Shown here one piece after another: positions 25,520 through 34,171 of a DNA stretch of 64,000 nt. The notes under the pieces were generated by a model. The model did no database searches, was not told the DNA's origin, and worked only from the letters and a program-made list of their open reading frames with translations. Made by a program: the position numbers and the translations under genes. Position 1 is the first letter of the stretch. Each line of letters begins with the position of its first letter. This DNA comes from JBBPYC01 sp965218765 (GTDB lineage: Bacteria; Pseudomonadota; Gammaproteobacteria; Burkholderiales; Burkholderiaceae_C). The stretch spans positions 248,001 through 312,000 of the forward strand of contig CBDCLU010000005.1 in assembly GCA_965218765.1 (NCBI GenBank), read 5' to 3'.

Positions 25520-26848
25520 CTATCCGGCGAGCTGCGGGGCCTTGGCCGGACCGCCCGCAGGCAGCAAGGCGCCCACTGTATAGAACGATCCGAACGCGAC
25601 GATTCTATCAGCGGGGGTGCTCTCGGCGAGCGCCGCGGCATGCGCTTCGCGCGGGCTGGCGAAGCATCGAACGGTCGCCGGCTGCGCTGTTTCGAGCGCA
25701 ACAAAACGCGCGCGCAAATCCTCGGCCCTAGCCGCGCGCGCGGTTGGCAGATCGCAGAAATACCAACGGTCCACCAGCGGCGCGATGCGACGCAGCATCG
25801 TGTCCAGGTCCTTGTCGGCCATGGCCCCGAACACCGCGTGCGTAACCGGGAAAAACCCCATCGCATCGAGGTTTGCAACCAGTGCGGAGACCGCATGCGG
25901 GTTGTGCGCCACGTCCAGCACGACGGCCGGCTGGCCCGGCAACAGCTGAAAGCGCCCGGGCAGTTCCACCAGCGACAACCCGGACCGCAGCGCCTGCGCA
26001 CTGACCGGCAGCCGATCGCGCAGCGCCACGAGCGCCGCCAGCACGCCGGCTGCGTTGACCAGCTGATTGGCGCCGCGCAGCGCCGGATAGGCAAGCCCGC
26101 TGTAGCGCCGCCCCCCGCGCTCCGACGCGGCTTGCCAGCCCCACTGCAACCGTTCGCTGCCCGCCACGCCGCTCAAGCTGAAGTCGCGGCCGGACAGCCA
26201 CAGGTCGGCGCCGATCTCCTGCGCGCGGCGCAGCACGCTGGCCGGCGGCAGCGGGTCGCTCACGATCGCGGGCCGACCGGCGCGCATGATGCCGGCTTTC
26301 TCGACGCCGATCGATTCGCGGTCCGGGCCCAGGTATTCCATGTGGTCGAGATCGATGCTGGTGATCACCGCGCAGTCGGCATCGATGATGTTGACCGCAT
26401 CGAGCCGCCCGCCCAGGCCCACTTCGAGGATCGCGACGTCGAGCCCGGACTGTGCCATCAGCCGCAATATCGCGAGCGTGGTGAATTCGTAGTACGTCAG
26501 CTCGACCGCATCGCCCTTGCCTGCACCGATGCGTGCCTGCTCGACCGCTTCCAAATGCGGCAGCAGTTCTTCGCCGTCGATCTCGGCGCCCGCGATGCGG
26601 CACCGTTCGGTGAAGCGCACCAGGTGCGGCGAGGTGTAGACGCCGCAGCGCCAGCCGGCGCGCTGCAGCACCGCTTCGAGCATCGCGCAGGTCGAGCCCT
26701 TGCCATTGGTGCCGGCCACCGTGATGACCGTGCAGGCCAGCCGCAGGCCGATCCGCACTGCCACTTCGCGCACACGCTCCAGGCCGAGCGCGATGCCGGC
26801 CGGATGCAGTCGCTCCGCATGGGCCAGCCATTGATCGAGTGTGTTCAT
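25520..26848 (-). CDS. folC: Bifunctional dihydrofolate synthase/folylpolyglutamate synthase
   Basis: 442 residues from ATG 26848. It joins glutamate to dihydropteroate and extends folate polyglutamates. The P-loop AGTNGKGSTCAMLEA lies at about residues 45-60, and SPHLVRFTERCRI, VGLGGRLDAVNI and VLDVAHNPHA are Mur-ligase/FolC signatures. It is the first gene of the folC-SPOR-cvpA-purF-metZ-gltX series, divergent from ppnP across 94 bp. Confidence 0.95.
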   Translation of the reverse strand: MNTLDQWLAHAERLHPAGIALGLERVREVAVRIGLRLACTVITVAGTNGKGSTCAMLEAVLQRAGWRCGVYTSPHLVRFTERCRIAGAEIDGEELLPHLEAVEQARIGAGKGDAVELTYYEFTTLAILRLMAQSGLDVAILEVGLGGRLDAVNIIDADCAVITSIDLDHMEYLGPDRESIGVEKAGIMRAGRPAIVSDPLPPASVLRRAQEIGADLWLSGRDFSLSGVAGSERLQWGWQAASERGGRRYSGLAYPALRGANQLVNAAGVLAALVALRDRLPVSAQALRSGLSLVELPGRFQLLPGQPAVVLDVAHNPHAVSALVANLDAMGFFPVTHAVFGAMADKDLDTMLRRIAPLVDRWYFCDLPTARAARAEDLRARFVALETAQPATVRCFASPREAHAAALAESTPADRIVAFGSFYTVGALLPAGGPAKAPQLAG

Positions 26849-26942
26849 TCGCATGCACTTGTCTGCTGCAACAATGGGCCCGATGCAAGCCGCACCCGCA
26901 GCGGCGCACCCTTCATTCATTCAAATGGAAAGGCGATTATTC

Positions 26943-27263
26943 ATGCCAGCCGACACGCTTGCCGACGTCAGCGTCAGCACCACCGCCAACGTGTATTTCG
27001 ACGGCCGCTGCGTCAGCCACGGGGTGCGGCTGTCCGATGGCAGCAGGAAAAGCTTAGGCGTGATCCTGCCGGCAACGTTGCGCTTCAACACCGGCGCGGC
27101 CGAACGCATGGAATGCGTTGCGGGCCGGTGCGAATATCGGCTGGACGGTGCTGGCGAGGCCTGGCTGTCATCGAGCGTCGGCGAATCATTCTCGATCCCG
27201 GCGGATTCGTCGTTCGAGATTCGCGTCGAAGCGCCATACCACTACATCTGCCACTTCGACTAA
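26943..27263 (+). CDS. ppnP: Pyrimidine/purine nucleoside phosphorylase
   Basis: 106 residues from ATG 26943, with GGAAAGG upstream; ATG 26925 is possible. A small cupin-like protein of the former DUF1255 family: NVYFDGRCVSHGVRL, SLGVILPATLRFNTGAAERM and the C-terminus YHYICHF are diagnostic. The E. coli PpnP phosphorolyses several nucleosides. It is divergent from folC and convergent with the helicase gene. Confidence 0.92.
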   Translation: MPADTLADVSVSTTANVYFDGRCVSHGVRLSDGSRKSLGVILPATLRFNTGAAERMECVAGRCEYRLDGAGEAWLSSSVGESFSIPADSSFEIRVEAPYHYICHFD

Positions 27264-27301
27264 ACCGGTCGCAACCGGCCAAGCCCAAGCCGACTTCGCG
27301 T

Positions 27302-29125
27302 TCAGCGCGTCGGCCGCACCGCGCGCTTTTTGCCCGCATCACGCGGCACGAACACCTTGCCGCCGCCCGCCGGTCGTGCCGGCCGTCCTGCAGCGCCGCC
27401 CCGGCCTTCCATGACAGGTCTCCGTTCCACGAACTCGTCGCCGCGACGCTGGCCCGCGCCCGCGGGTGCCGCGTCGCGCCACGGCGCTCCGCGATCCACC
27501 CGTGCACCGGCCGGCTGCCAGTCGCGCTGAAAGCGGTCGCCGCCGCCACCACCGACGCCAAACTCACGCGCGGGCTCGCGTCGGTTGCCACGACGGTCGG
27601 CATCGAAGCGCCCGCTGCCGCTGCCACCAAAGTTGTTGCCACCGCGGCCCGGGCCGCCTTCACGTCGGCCGCGCGCCGAATAATCGCGCTCACCGCCGCG
27701 GCCGCCGAAACCGGCGCGCGGCGCGCTTGGCGCGCGCTGCTGCGGCTCCAGTCCGGCGATCACGTCGGTCTTGAATGGCTGACGCGTGAGTGCCTCGATG
27801 TCGAAAATGCGACGGCGGTCGCGAAACTCGGCGAAGCTCACCGCGAGGCCGTCACGCCCGGCACGGCCGGTGCGGCCGATCCGGTGCGTGTAGTCCTCGG
27901 CCTTCATCGGCAGGCCGAAATTGAACACATGCGTGACGGTCGGCACGTCGATGCCGCGCGCGGCCACGTCGGTTGCGACCAAAATCTGCACCTGGCCCTG
28001 GCGCAACGCCATCAGGCGCCGATTGCGCAGGCCCTGGCTCAGCGCGCCGTGCAGCGCAACGGCCGAGAAACCGGCCTGCTGCAGGTCACCGGCCAGTGCG
28101 TCGCATTCGATCTGGGTGCTTGCGAACACGATCGCCTGATCGATCGTGCTGTCGCGCAGCCAGTGATCGAGCAGCTTGCGCTTGTGCTGTGGGTTGTCGG
28201 CCCAGAACAGCTTCTGCGTGATGTTGGTGTGGCGTTCCTGCGGGTTGTCGACCTGGATGCGGCGCACGCTCGCGCCCTGGTTGCGCATCACGCGCAGCGC
28301 GAGCTGCTGGATGCGCGGCGCCAGGGTGGCGCTGAACATCATGGTCTGGCGCCGCTCGATGGTGAGCGCGTTGATCTCGGCCAAGTCATCGGCAAAGCCG
28401 AGGTCGAGCATCCGGTCCGCCTCATCGATCACGAGGAATTGCACGGCATCGAGCCGCAACTGCGACGAGCGCTGCAAATCGAGCAGCCGGCCCGGCGTCG
28501 CGACCACTAGGTTCGCGTTCTGCAGCCGCGCGATCTGCATCTGATACGGCATGCCGCCGACCACATTGGCCACGCGCAGGCCGCGGCAGTGCTTGACCAG
28601 GTCGATCGCGTCGTGCGCGACCTGTTGCGCGAGTTCGCGCGTCGGGCACAGCACGAGCGCGCCGGGTGCGGCGGGCTTGAAGTGGCGCGCGTTGGTCGGA
28701 TCCTTGCGTTTCGGCTTCTTCGGCAGCGCTTCGCCGCGCGCTTCGGCCTCGGCACGGGTGCGTTCGAATTCGGCTTTGGCCTCCCGCTCGGCCGCGGCCT
28801 GCTGGCGTAGCAGCGTGTGCAGCACGGGCAGCAGAAATGCTGCGGTCTTGCCGCTGCCGGTCTGGCTCGAGACCATCAGGTCGTTCGTCGCGCGGCCAGC
28901 CGCGTCGGCTTCGAGTGCGAGCGGAATCGCCTGCTGCTGCACCGCAGTCGGCTGGGTGAAGCCGAGGTCTTCCACCGCCTGCAGGAGTTCCGGCTCCAGG
29001 CCGAACAGCGTGAAGCCGTTCGGCGCCAGCAGCGCCTCTGCCCGGTGGTCGGGCGCACTGGAATCGTTGTCGTGAAAAGTGTCGGGAGACGAAAAATCGC
29101 CGCCCACGTCGAATGCGTCGGTCAT
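27302..29125 (-). CDS. rhlE: DEAD-box RNA helicase, RhlE type
   Basis: 607 residues. Q motif FGLEPELLQAVEDLGFTQPT, Walker A SSQTGSGKTAAF, DEAD in VIDEADRMLDLGF, SAT in MFSATLAPR and the C-terminal HRIGRTGRAGRDG are intact. An inserted charged segment of about 45 residues (AEREAKAEFERTRAEAEARG and the KKPKRKDP stretch) lies between motifs I and Ia. The last ~130 residues are low-complexity RG/RGG-rich, expected to bind RNA nonspecifically. RhlE proteins remodel RNA in ribosome assembly and turnover. Confidence 0.92.
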   Translation of the reverse strand: MTDAFDVGGDFSSPDTFHDNDSSAPDHRAEALLAPNGFTLFGLEPELLQAVEDLGFTQPTAVQQQAIPLALEADAAGRATNDLMVSSQTGSGKTAAFLLPVLHTLLRQQAAAEREAKAEFERTRAEAEARGEALPKKPKRKDPTNARHFKPAAPGALVLCPTRELAQQVAHDAIDLVKHCRGLRVANVVGGMPYQMQIARLQNANLVVATPGRLLDLQRSSQLRLDAVQFLVIDEADRMLDLGFADDLAEINALTIERRQTMMFSATLAPRIQQLALRVMRNQGASVRRIQVDNPQERHTNITQKLFWADNPQHKRKLLDHWLRDSTIDQAIVFASTQIECDALAGDLQQAGFSAVALHGALSQGLRNRRLMALRQGQVQILVATDVAARGIDVPTVTHVFNFGLPMKAEDYTHRIGRTGRAGRDGLAVSFAEFRDRRRIFDIEALTRQPFKTDVIAGLEPQQRAPSAPRAGFGGRGGERDYSARGRREGGPGRGGNNFGGSGSGRFDADRRGNRREPAREFGVGGGGGDRFQRDWQPAGARVDRGAPWRDAAPAGAGQRRGDEFVERRPVMEGRGGAAGRPARPAGGGKVFVPRDAGKKRAVRPTR

Positions 29126-29544
29126 GGTGTTTCACTCAGTTTGGTGAGACACGCCGCAACAAAAGGGAGCGGTGGGCCTCGCCGAATGGTTCAAAAACAT
29201 CGACCATTTCAGCGAAGCTCGTGGCCGGCGCGGTGCTTTCGCCCGTCGCCGATGGAGGCGCCGGACAAAACAGCTGCAGGCGTCGCGGCAACTCGATGTT
29301 GCCGCTTGAGGGACCGCTTTTTTTGCGACGTGTGCTAGTTCGGTCAAGACCGCAGCAATACGGTCAACCGACAGCGTGAGCCGCGCGATCCAATGCGAAA
29401 GGCAGATGCACTAAATGCACTGTCGTGTTGCCGGGGGATCCAAAAAACCCCGTTTCGACTGGTCTCCAGTGCAGCCTTCGATTATCGCATGGACTCGGGT
29501 TTTTATCTAGTTCGAAAGGCTATTTCGAAGGCCGATGGCGCCGG
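29126..29544. other. Intergenic region between orn and the helicase gene
   Basis: 419 bp upstream of the helicase gene and downstream of orn (both minus strand). No gene is recognisable. An inverted repeat TTCGAAA-GGCTA-TTTCGAA lies at 29511-29529, shortly after the orn stop, followed on the minus strand by TAGATAAAAACCC; it could be a weak terminator or a regulator site. A long leader for the helicase mRNA is possible but not shown. Confidence 0.4.
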
Positions 29545-30180
29545 TCAATCCGACAGCCGCAGAAAATGCGTACGGTAGTGTTCCAGCTCGTCGATCGATT
29601 CATGCACGTCGGCCAGCGCCGTGTGTTTCTGCTGTTTCTTGAACGACGCCGCCACTTCCGGGCGCCAGCGCTTGGCCAGCTCCTTCAACGTGCTCACGTC
29701 GAGGTTGCGGTAATGGAAGAACGCTTCGAGCTTGGGCATGTAGCGCTCCAGAAAGCGCCGGTCCTGCCCGATCGTGTTGCCGCACATCGGCGAGCCGTTC
29801 TTCGGCACATACGCGCTCAAAAAATCGATGATCCGCTGCTGCGCGTCGATTTCGGTCAAGGTCGATGCCTTCACCTTCGCGGTCAGGCCGCTCGCGCCGT
29901 GCGTGTTCGTGTTCCAGGCGTCCATCCGGCCGAGCAGTTCATTGCTCTGGTGGATCACCAGCACGGGACCTTCCACACGCGGCAAAAGCTGCGGGCCGGT
30001 CACGACGACGGCAATCTCGATGATGCGTTCGACGTCCGGATCGAGTCCGGTCATCTCGCAGTCGAGCCAGACCAGGTTCTGGTCCGACTTCGGCAACGAT
30101 GCATGGTCCGCTGCTGTGGGCCTAGTGGCAGCGCCGGGCGCGACGGCGGCCGGATCGAGGGGGAGCTGGGTGTCGGACAT
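29545..30180 (-). CDS. orn: Oligoribonuclease
   Basis: 211 residues from ATG 30180. It degrades 2-5 nt RNAs and pGpG to mononucleotides. The DEDDh exonuclease motifs are seen: NLVWLDCEMTGLDP (Asp, Glu), GNTIGQDRRFLERYMP (Asp) and HTALADVHESIDEL (His, Asp). A 40-residue Ala/Pro-rich N-terminal extension precedes the usual start of the fold (SDQNLVWLD). It is divergent from the M48 peptidase gene. Confidence 0.95.
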   Translation of the reverse strand: MSDTQLPLDPAAVAPGAATRPTAADHASLPKSDQNLVWLDCEMTGLDPDVERIIEIAVVVTGPQLLPRVEGPVLVIHQSNELLGRMDAWNTNTHGASGLTAKVKASTLTEIDAQQRIIDFLSAYVPKNGSPMCGNTIGQDRRFLERYMPKLEAFFHYRNLDVSTLKELAKRWRPEVAASFKKQQKHTALADVHESIDELEHYRTHFLRLSD

Positions 30181-30251
30181 GACGGCGATTGTCGCGGATG
30201 GCCCCGGCGCCGACACGGCCGCAGGGCAAGCGCCTAAACTGGTCGGTGACC

Positions 30252-31553
30252 ATGTCTGAAACCATTGCTTCTACTTCTGCGCTGATGCTGGCCGTCGCAT
30301 TCGCACTGGCCGTCGTCGCGATGCTGCTGGTGCAGTTCTGGCTCGCAACGCGCCAGATCCGGCACGTGGCCCGGCACCGCGAGCAGGTGCCGCCTGCGTT
30401 CACGGACCACGTCAGCAGCACCGCGCATCGGCGCGCAGCCGACTACACGATCGCCAAGACCCGCTTCGGTCTGATCGAGGCGGCGCTGAGCGCGGCGGTG
30501 CTGATCGGCTGGACCCTGCTTGGCGGCCTTGACTGGCTGAACCGCGCATTGCTCGGCGTGTTCGAGCCCGGCCTGTGGCAGCAGCTCGCGCTGCTCGGCT
30601 GCTTTGCGCTGATCGGCGGCCTGATCGAGTTGCCGCTGTCGCTCTACAAGACGTTCGGCATCGAAAAGCATTTCGGCTTCAACCGCATGAGCTGGCGGCT
30701 GTGGCTGGCGGACCTGCTGAAGTCGACCGCGTTCGGCGCGGCCATCGCGTTGCCGATCGCGGCCCTGGTGCTGTGGCTGATGGGTGCGGCCGGCAGCTAC
30801 TGGTGGCTCTGGGCGGCCGGCGTCTGGATGGCATTCAACCTGCTGCTGCTGGTGGTCTATCCGCTGTTCATCGCGCCGATGTTCAACAAGTTCGAGCCGC
30901 TCGAAGACGTGGCGCTGAAAAACCGTGTCACGCAACTGATGCAGCGCTGCGGCTTCGCAGCCGACGGCCTGTTCGTGATGGATGGCAGCAAGCGCAGTGC
31001 GCACGGCAACGCGTACTTCACAGGTTTCGGCGCGGCCAAGCGTGTGGTGTTCTACGACACCTTGCTGGCACGGCTGGCGCCGAGCGAAGTGGGCGCGGTG
31101 CTCGCGCACGAGCTCGGCCATTTCAAGCACAAGCACGTGACCAAGCGCATCGCGCTGATGTTCGCGATGAGTTTTGCGGGCTTTGCACTGCTCGGCTGGC
31201 TGTCGGCCAAGCCCTGGTTCTATGGCGGCCTGGGCGTCACGCCGAACCTGGCGGTAGGCGCGCCCAACGACGCGCTCGCGTTGCTGCTGTTCATGCTTGC
31301 GGTGCCGGTGTTCGCATTCTTCGTATCCCCGTTCGCGGCCCGGATGTCGCGCCGACAGGAGTTCGAGGCCGATGCGTACGCGGTGCAGCAGACCAGCGGC
31401 GACGAGCTCGCAGCGGCGTTGCTGAAGCTGTATGAGGACAACGCCTCCACCTTGACGCCGGATCCGCTTTACGTGCGTTTCTACTACTCGCATCCGAGCG
31501 CGGCGGAGCGGCTTGCGCGGCTGGCGCCGACGGGTCGAATCCAGCATGCCTGA
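30252..31553 (+). CDS. M48 family metalloprotease (Ste24/HtpX-like, membrane)
   Basis: 433 residues from ATG 30252. The zinc site is AHELGHFKHKH with the HExxH core, and the third ligand region is EFEADAYAVQQ. Several membrane helices flank it, two or three before and two after. The layout and length match CAAX prenyl protease 1/Ste24-type bacterial members, which act in inner-membrane protein quality control. Its stop overlaps the next start by eight bases; M48-PCD-rsgA is a set I know from related Burkholderiales. Confidence 0.9.
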   Translation: MSETIASTSALMLAVAFALAVVAMLLVQFWLATRQIRHVARHREQVPPAFTDHVSSTAHRRAADYTIAKTRFGLIEAALSAAVLIGWTLLGGLDWLNRALLGVFEPGLWQQLALLGCFALIGGLIELPLSLYKTFGIEKHFGFNRMSWRLWLADLLKSTAFGAAIALPIAALVLWLMGAAGSYWWLWAAGVWMAFNLLLLVVYPLFIAPMFNKFEPLEDVALKNRVTQLMQRCGFAADGLFVMDGSKRSAHGNAYFTGFGAAKRVVFYDTLLARLAPSEVGAVLAHELGHFKHKHVTKRIALMFAMSFAGFALLGWLSAKPWFYGGLGVTPNLAVGAPNDALALLLFMLAVPVFAFFVSPFAARMSRRQEFEADAYAVQQTSGDELAAALLKLYEDNASTLTPDPLYVRFYYSHPSAAERLARLAPTGRIQHA

Positions 31554-31896
31554 CATGCTGTTTCCGAAGCGGAATGGGCTGCAAGCGCAAATTCCTGCTC
31601 CATTGAATGCTACTCAAGTTGTAGCAAACCTGGCGCAGTTGGACGGTTGGCGGCTGACCGGCGACGGTGCCGACGTCGCGATCGAAAAACGTTTCGAGTT
31701 CGCCGACTTCGGCGCAAGCCTTGCGTTCGCGAATGCGCTGGCGTGGATCGTCCGCCGTCTGGAGAAACCGCCTGCACTGCTGGCGATCGACGCCCACGGC
31801 AGCAGCGTGCTGCTGCGCTGGTCGAGTGGGCCAGCGGACGGGCTCTCATCGCGCGACTTCGAAGCGGCGCGCTTGATCGATGCGCTGGTCGGCTAA
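31546..31896 (+). CDS. PCD-like protein lacking the catalytic histidines
   Basis: 116 residues from ATG 31546, inside the end of the M48 gene. The N-terminal half fits the pterin-4a-carbinolamine dehydratase fold: LAQLDGWRLTGDGADVAIEK and FEFADFGASLAFANALAWI. The C-terminal half aligns in length but the catalytic E-K-x-x-H-H-P is replaced by LEKPPALLAID, and the later T-H by AHGSSVLLRW; only the DGLSSRDFEAARLID end resembles G-L-T-x-x-D. It is unlikely to be an active dehydratase. A true phhB exists at 18623-18934. It might bind a pterin or protein partner. Confidence 0.75.
   Translation: MPDMLFPKRNGLQAQIPAPLNATQVVANLAQLDGWRLTGDGADVAIEKRFEFADFGASLAFANALAWIVRRLEKPPALLAIDAHGSSVLLRWSSGPADGLSSRDFEAARLIDALVG
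31608..31626. repeat. Palindrome TGCTAC-n7-GTAGCA within the PCD-like gene
   Basis: A six-pair inverted repeat with loop TCAAGTT and flanking AT-rich bases, similar in core to 6156-6176. It encodes residues NATQVVA near the N-terminus of the PCD-like protein, just before family similarity begins, so it may be an old repeat insertion exapted as coding sequence. Confidence 0.4.
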
Positions 31897-31905
31897 CCGG
31901 CCTGG

Positions 31906-32889
31906 ATGCCCCGTCAGCGGGATGCCCGCTTGAGCGGTCCGGACGCTGCGCGCAGCGGCCTCGTGGTCGCCGGCTACGGCCGCCACTGCGTGGTCGAAAC
32001 CGATGACGGCGGCCGCTTCATCTGCCACCCGCGCGCCAAAAAGAGCGAGGTCGTGGTCGGCGACCGCGTGCGCTGGCAACCCAGCGGCGACGGCGGCGTG
32101 ATCGAACAGGTGCAGCCGCGCCGCAACCTGCTGTGGCGCCAGGACGAGCTGCGCAGCAAGGCGTTCGCCGCGAATCTGGATCAGGTGCTGATCCTGCTGG
32201 CGGCCGATCCGGTGTTCTCGCAATCCCAGCTCGCGCGCGCGCTGATCGCCGCCGAGGCGCAGCAGATCAAGCCGCTGATCGGCTTGAACAAGCAGGATCT
32301 GACCGTGCCGTTCGCCGCCGCCTGGCAGCGGCTGGCGCCATACGCGGCGATGGGCTACGACCTGCTGCCGCTGGCGCTCAAGGACCCGGCCGACCCGGGT
32401 GCTGCGCAACTGCGCGATCGGCTGGCCGACCGCGTCACGCTGGTGCTCGGGCCGTCCGGCACCGGCAAGAGCACGCTCACGAACCGCTTCGCGCCCGGCG
32501 CCGCAGCGGCCACGCGGGAGACGTCGAAGGCGCTCAATTCGGGCAAGCACACCACCACCAGCACGACCTGGTACTGGCTCGACGAGGTACGCAAAAGCGC
32601 ACTGATCGACTCTCCGGGTTTTCAGGAGTTCGGCCTGCATCACATCGATCCGATGCGGCTGGCCAGCCTGATGCCGGACCTCGCGCCGTTCACCGAAAAC
32701 TGCCGCTTTCACAACTGCACGCACCGGCACGAGCCCGGCTGCGGACTGGTCGCCGAAGTCGCCGCACTGCGTGCCATAACTGCAGAACATATCGGCGAAA
32801 CAGCCCGCAGCGCTGATGGCTCCTTCATCGCCCGCTACAAAATCTATATCGACCTGTTCAGCGAGCTGAGCCAGCCCAGGTCCTACTAA
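31906..32889 (+). CDS. rsgA: Small ribosomal subunit biogenesis GTPase RsgA
   Basis: 327 residues. A circularly permuted GTPase that helps mature the 30S subunit. An N-terminal OB fold is followed by G4 GLNKQD, G1 GPSGTGKSTLTN, G3 DSPGFQEFG, then a zinc knuckle with CRFHNCTHRHEPGC. Near the C-terminus a stretch ITAEHIGETARSADG seems longer than the family norm before YKIYIDLFSELS. It starts ten bases after the PCD-like stop, so the three plus-strand genes form an operon. Confidence 0.95.
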   Translation: MPRQRDARLSGPDAARSGLVVAGYGRHCVVETDDGGRFICHPRAKKSEVVVGDRVRWQPSGDGGVIEQVQPRRNLLWRQDELRSKAFAANLDQVLILLAADPVFSQSQLARALIAAEAQQIKPLIGLNKQDLTVPFAAAWQRLAPYAAMGYDLLPLALKDPADPGAAQLRDRLADRVTLVLGPSGTGKSTLTNRFAPGAAAATRETSKALNSGKHTTTSTTWYWLDEVRKSALIDSPGFQEFGLHHIDPMRLASLMPDLAPFTENCRFHNCTHRHEPGCGLVAEVAALRAITAEHIGETARSADGSFIARYKIYIDLFSELSQPRSY

Positions 32890-32984
32890 AGTGCGCAGCG
32901 CAGCCGCTGCAGACAAGGTCGCAGCCATCGCTGCAGGCTGCGGCAATGCGTCGGGCGCCGACCGGCGGCAGCGCTGCTCGCTGT

Positions 32985-33971
32985 TCAACCGATCAATCGC
33001 GCCAGCGTCAGCAGCGCCAGCAGCACCAGCCACATCACCACCGAGCGGCCCACCAGCGCGACCACGCTGCGCAGATGGCCGAGCTCCGCGTCGCGCCCCG
33101 GCGTCGGCACGCTGGCAGCACTTGCGACGTCGGTGTCTTCGAGCAGTTGCGCGCCGGTCGGCGCGTAGGCTGCGGCCGACTTCAACGCCGTGCCGCCGAG
33201 CCGCACGTTCAGCGCGCCGGCGGTCGCGGCCAGGATCACGCCGTCGTTGTCGTCCGGGAACTGACGCGCATGCGCACGCCAGCCGTCGATCGCCTCTTCG
33301 AAGCTGCCGACTGCCGCGAAGCTGGCCGCGGTCAGCCGCGCCGGGACCCAGTCGATCGCGTGCCAGCACGCGCGTGCGACCCGGCGCAACGCGGTGCTGC
33401 TGGCCGTGCCGCCACGCTGGCGCCAGTAGCGCGCGGCGAATTCGGCAAGCCGATAGAGCACCGCGCCGGCCGGCCCCAGCCCGAGCGCGGCCAGCACCGA
33501 ATACCAGGCCAGCACGCCGAACACGCGCCGGTGCGCGGCCAGCACGAACGCCTCGATCACGTGCCGCACCAGCTCGACACGCGGCACGTCGTGCGTGTCG
33601 ACCTGCTGCCACTGCGCGAGTTTTGCGCGCGCGCCGGCTTCGTTGCCGCGCGCGAGCTGCTCGCGAATGCCGGTGAAATGCCGGCTGAACTGGCGAAAAC
33701 CCAGCGTCAGATACAGCACCGCGATGTCCCAGAGCATCGCCACCGGCCAGCCGATCCAGCTCGACAGCAAGCCATGCAGCCCGAGCACTGCGGCCACCGG
33801 CAGCCCGACACCGATGCCCCAGGCCAGCACGCCGTGCGCCGCATCGCCGGCATCGAGATTGCGACCGGTCCAGCGCGCCCAGCGCGCCAGCCCGGCCTGC
33901 AGCGGATTGCGTCGCGCCAGCGGCCAGGCCTGCTCCAGCAACAGCGCGCAGACGATCGCGAAAAATGCCAT
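32985..33971 (-). CDS. CobD/CbiB-like cobalamin biosynthesis membrane protein
   Basis: 328 residues. The pattern FRQFSRHFTGIREQLARG, RHVIEAFVLAAHRRVFGVLA and IDWVPARLTAASFAAVGSFE matches the CobD/CbiB family, which attaches aminopropanol to cobyric acid. The length and hydrophobic helices agree. No other cobalamin gene is in the window and no cobalamin riboswitch is visible upstream; stand-alone copies beside rsgA and NUDIX genes in Burkholderiales may have another role. Convergent with rsgA. Confidence 0.82.
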   Translation of the reverse strand: MAFFAIVCALLLEQAWPLARRNPLQAGLARWARWTGRNLDAGDAAHGVLAWGIGVGLPVAAVLGLHGLLSSWIGWPVAMLWDIAVLYLTLGFRQFSRHFTGIREQLARGNEAGARAKLAQWQQVDTHDVPRVELVRHVIEAFVLAAHRRVFGVLAWYSVLAALGLGPAGAVLYRLAEFAARYWRQRGGTASSTALRRVARACWHAIDWVPARLTAASFAAVGSFEEAIDGWRAHARQFPDDNDGVILAATAGALNVRLGGTALKSAAAYAPTGAQLLEDTDVASAASVPTPGRDAELGHLRSVVALVGRSVVMWLVLLALLTLARLIG

Positions 33972-34171
33972 GCGGCGAATGATAGGAGCTGTCCCAATTC
34001 GCGGCCTCGGTTTCCAGCCATGCCATGAGGACCCATGGCGCTGTTGGCGTCTCGGGTGCTCGAAGTCAGGTCCCGCAGGGGCCGCGGAGCTGGCTTCGCC
34101 AGGCCGCAGGCGCCACCCCCGGCCGGTGTAGCCGCGAGCCGACCGCAGGGAGCGAAGGCTGGGGGCGGGCC

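Noticed and set aside
24440..28510. Very long open frame on the plus strand (over 1,300 codons)
   Set aside because: It runs antisense to the SPOR, folC and helicase genes and through ppnP. Its translation is Arg/Gly/His-rich without domains, the usual shadow of GC-rich coding DNA.
33972..34171. Cobalamin riboswitch before the CobD/CbiB-like gene
   Set aside because: No B12-box-like AGCCAGGAGACCTGCC or related conserved pattern was seen in the upstream region.
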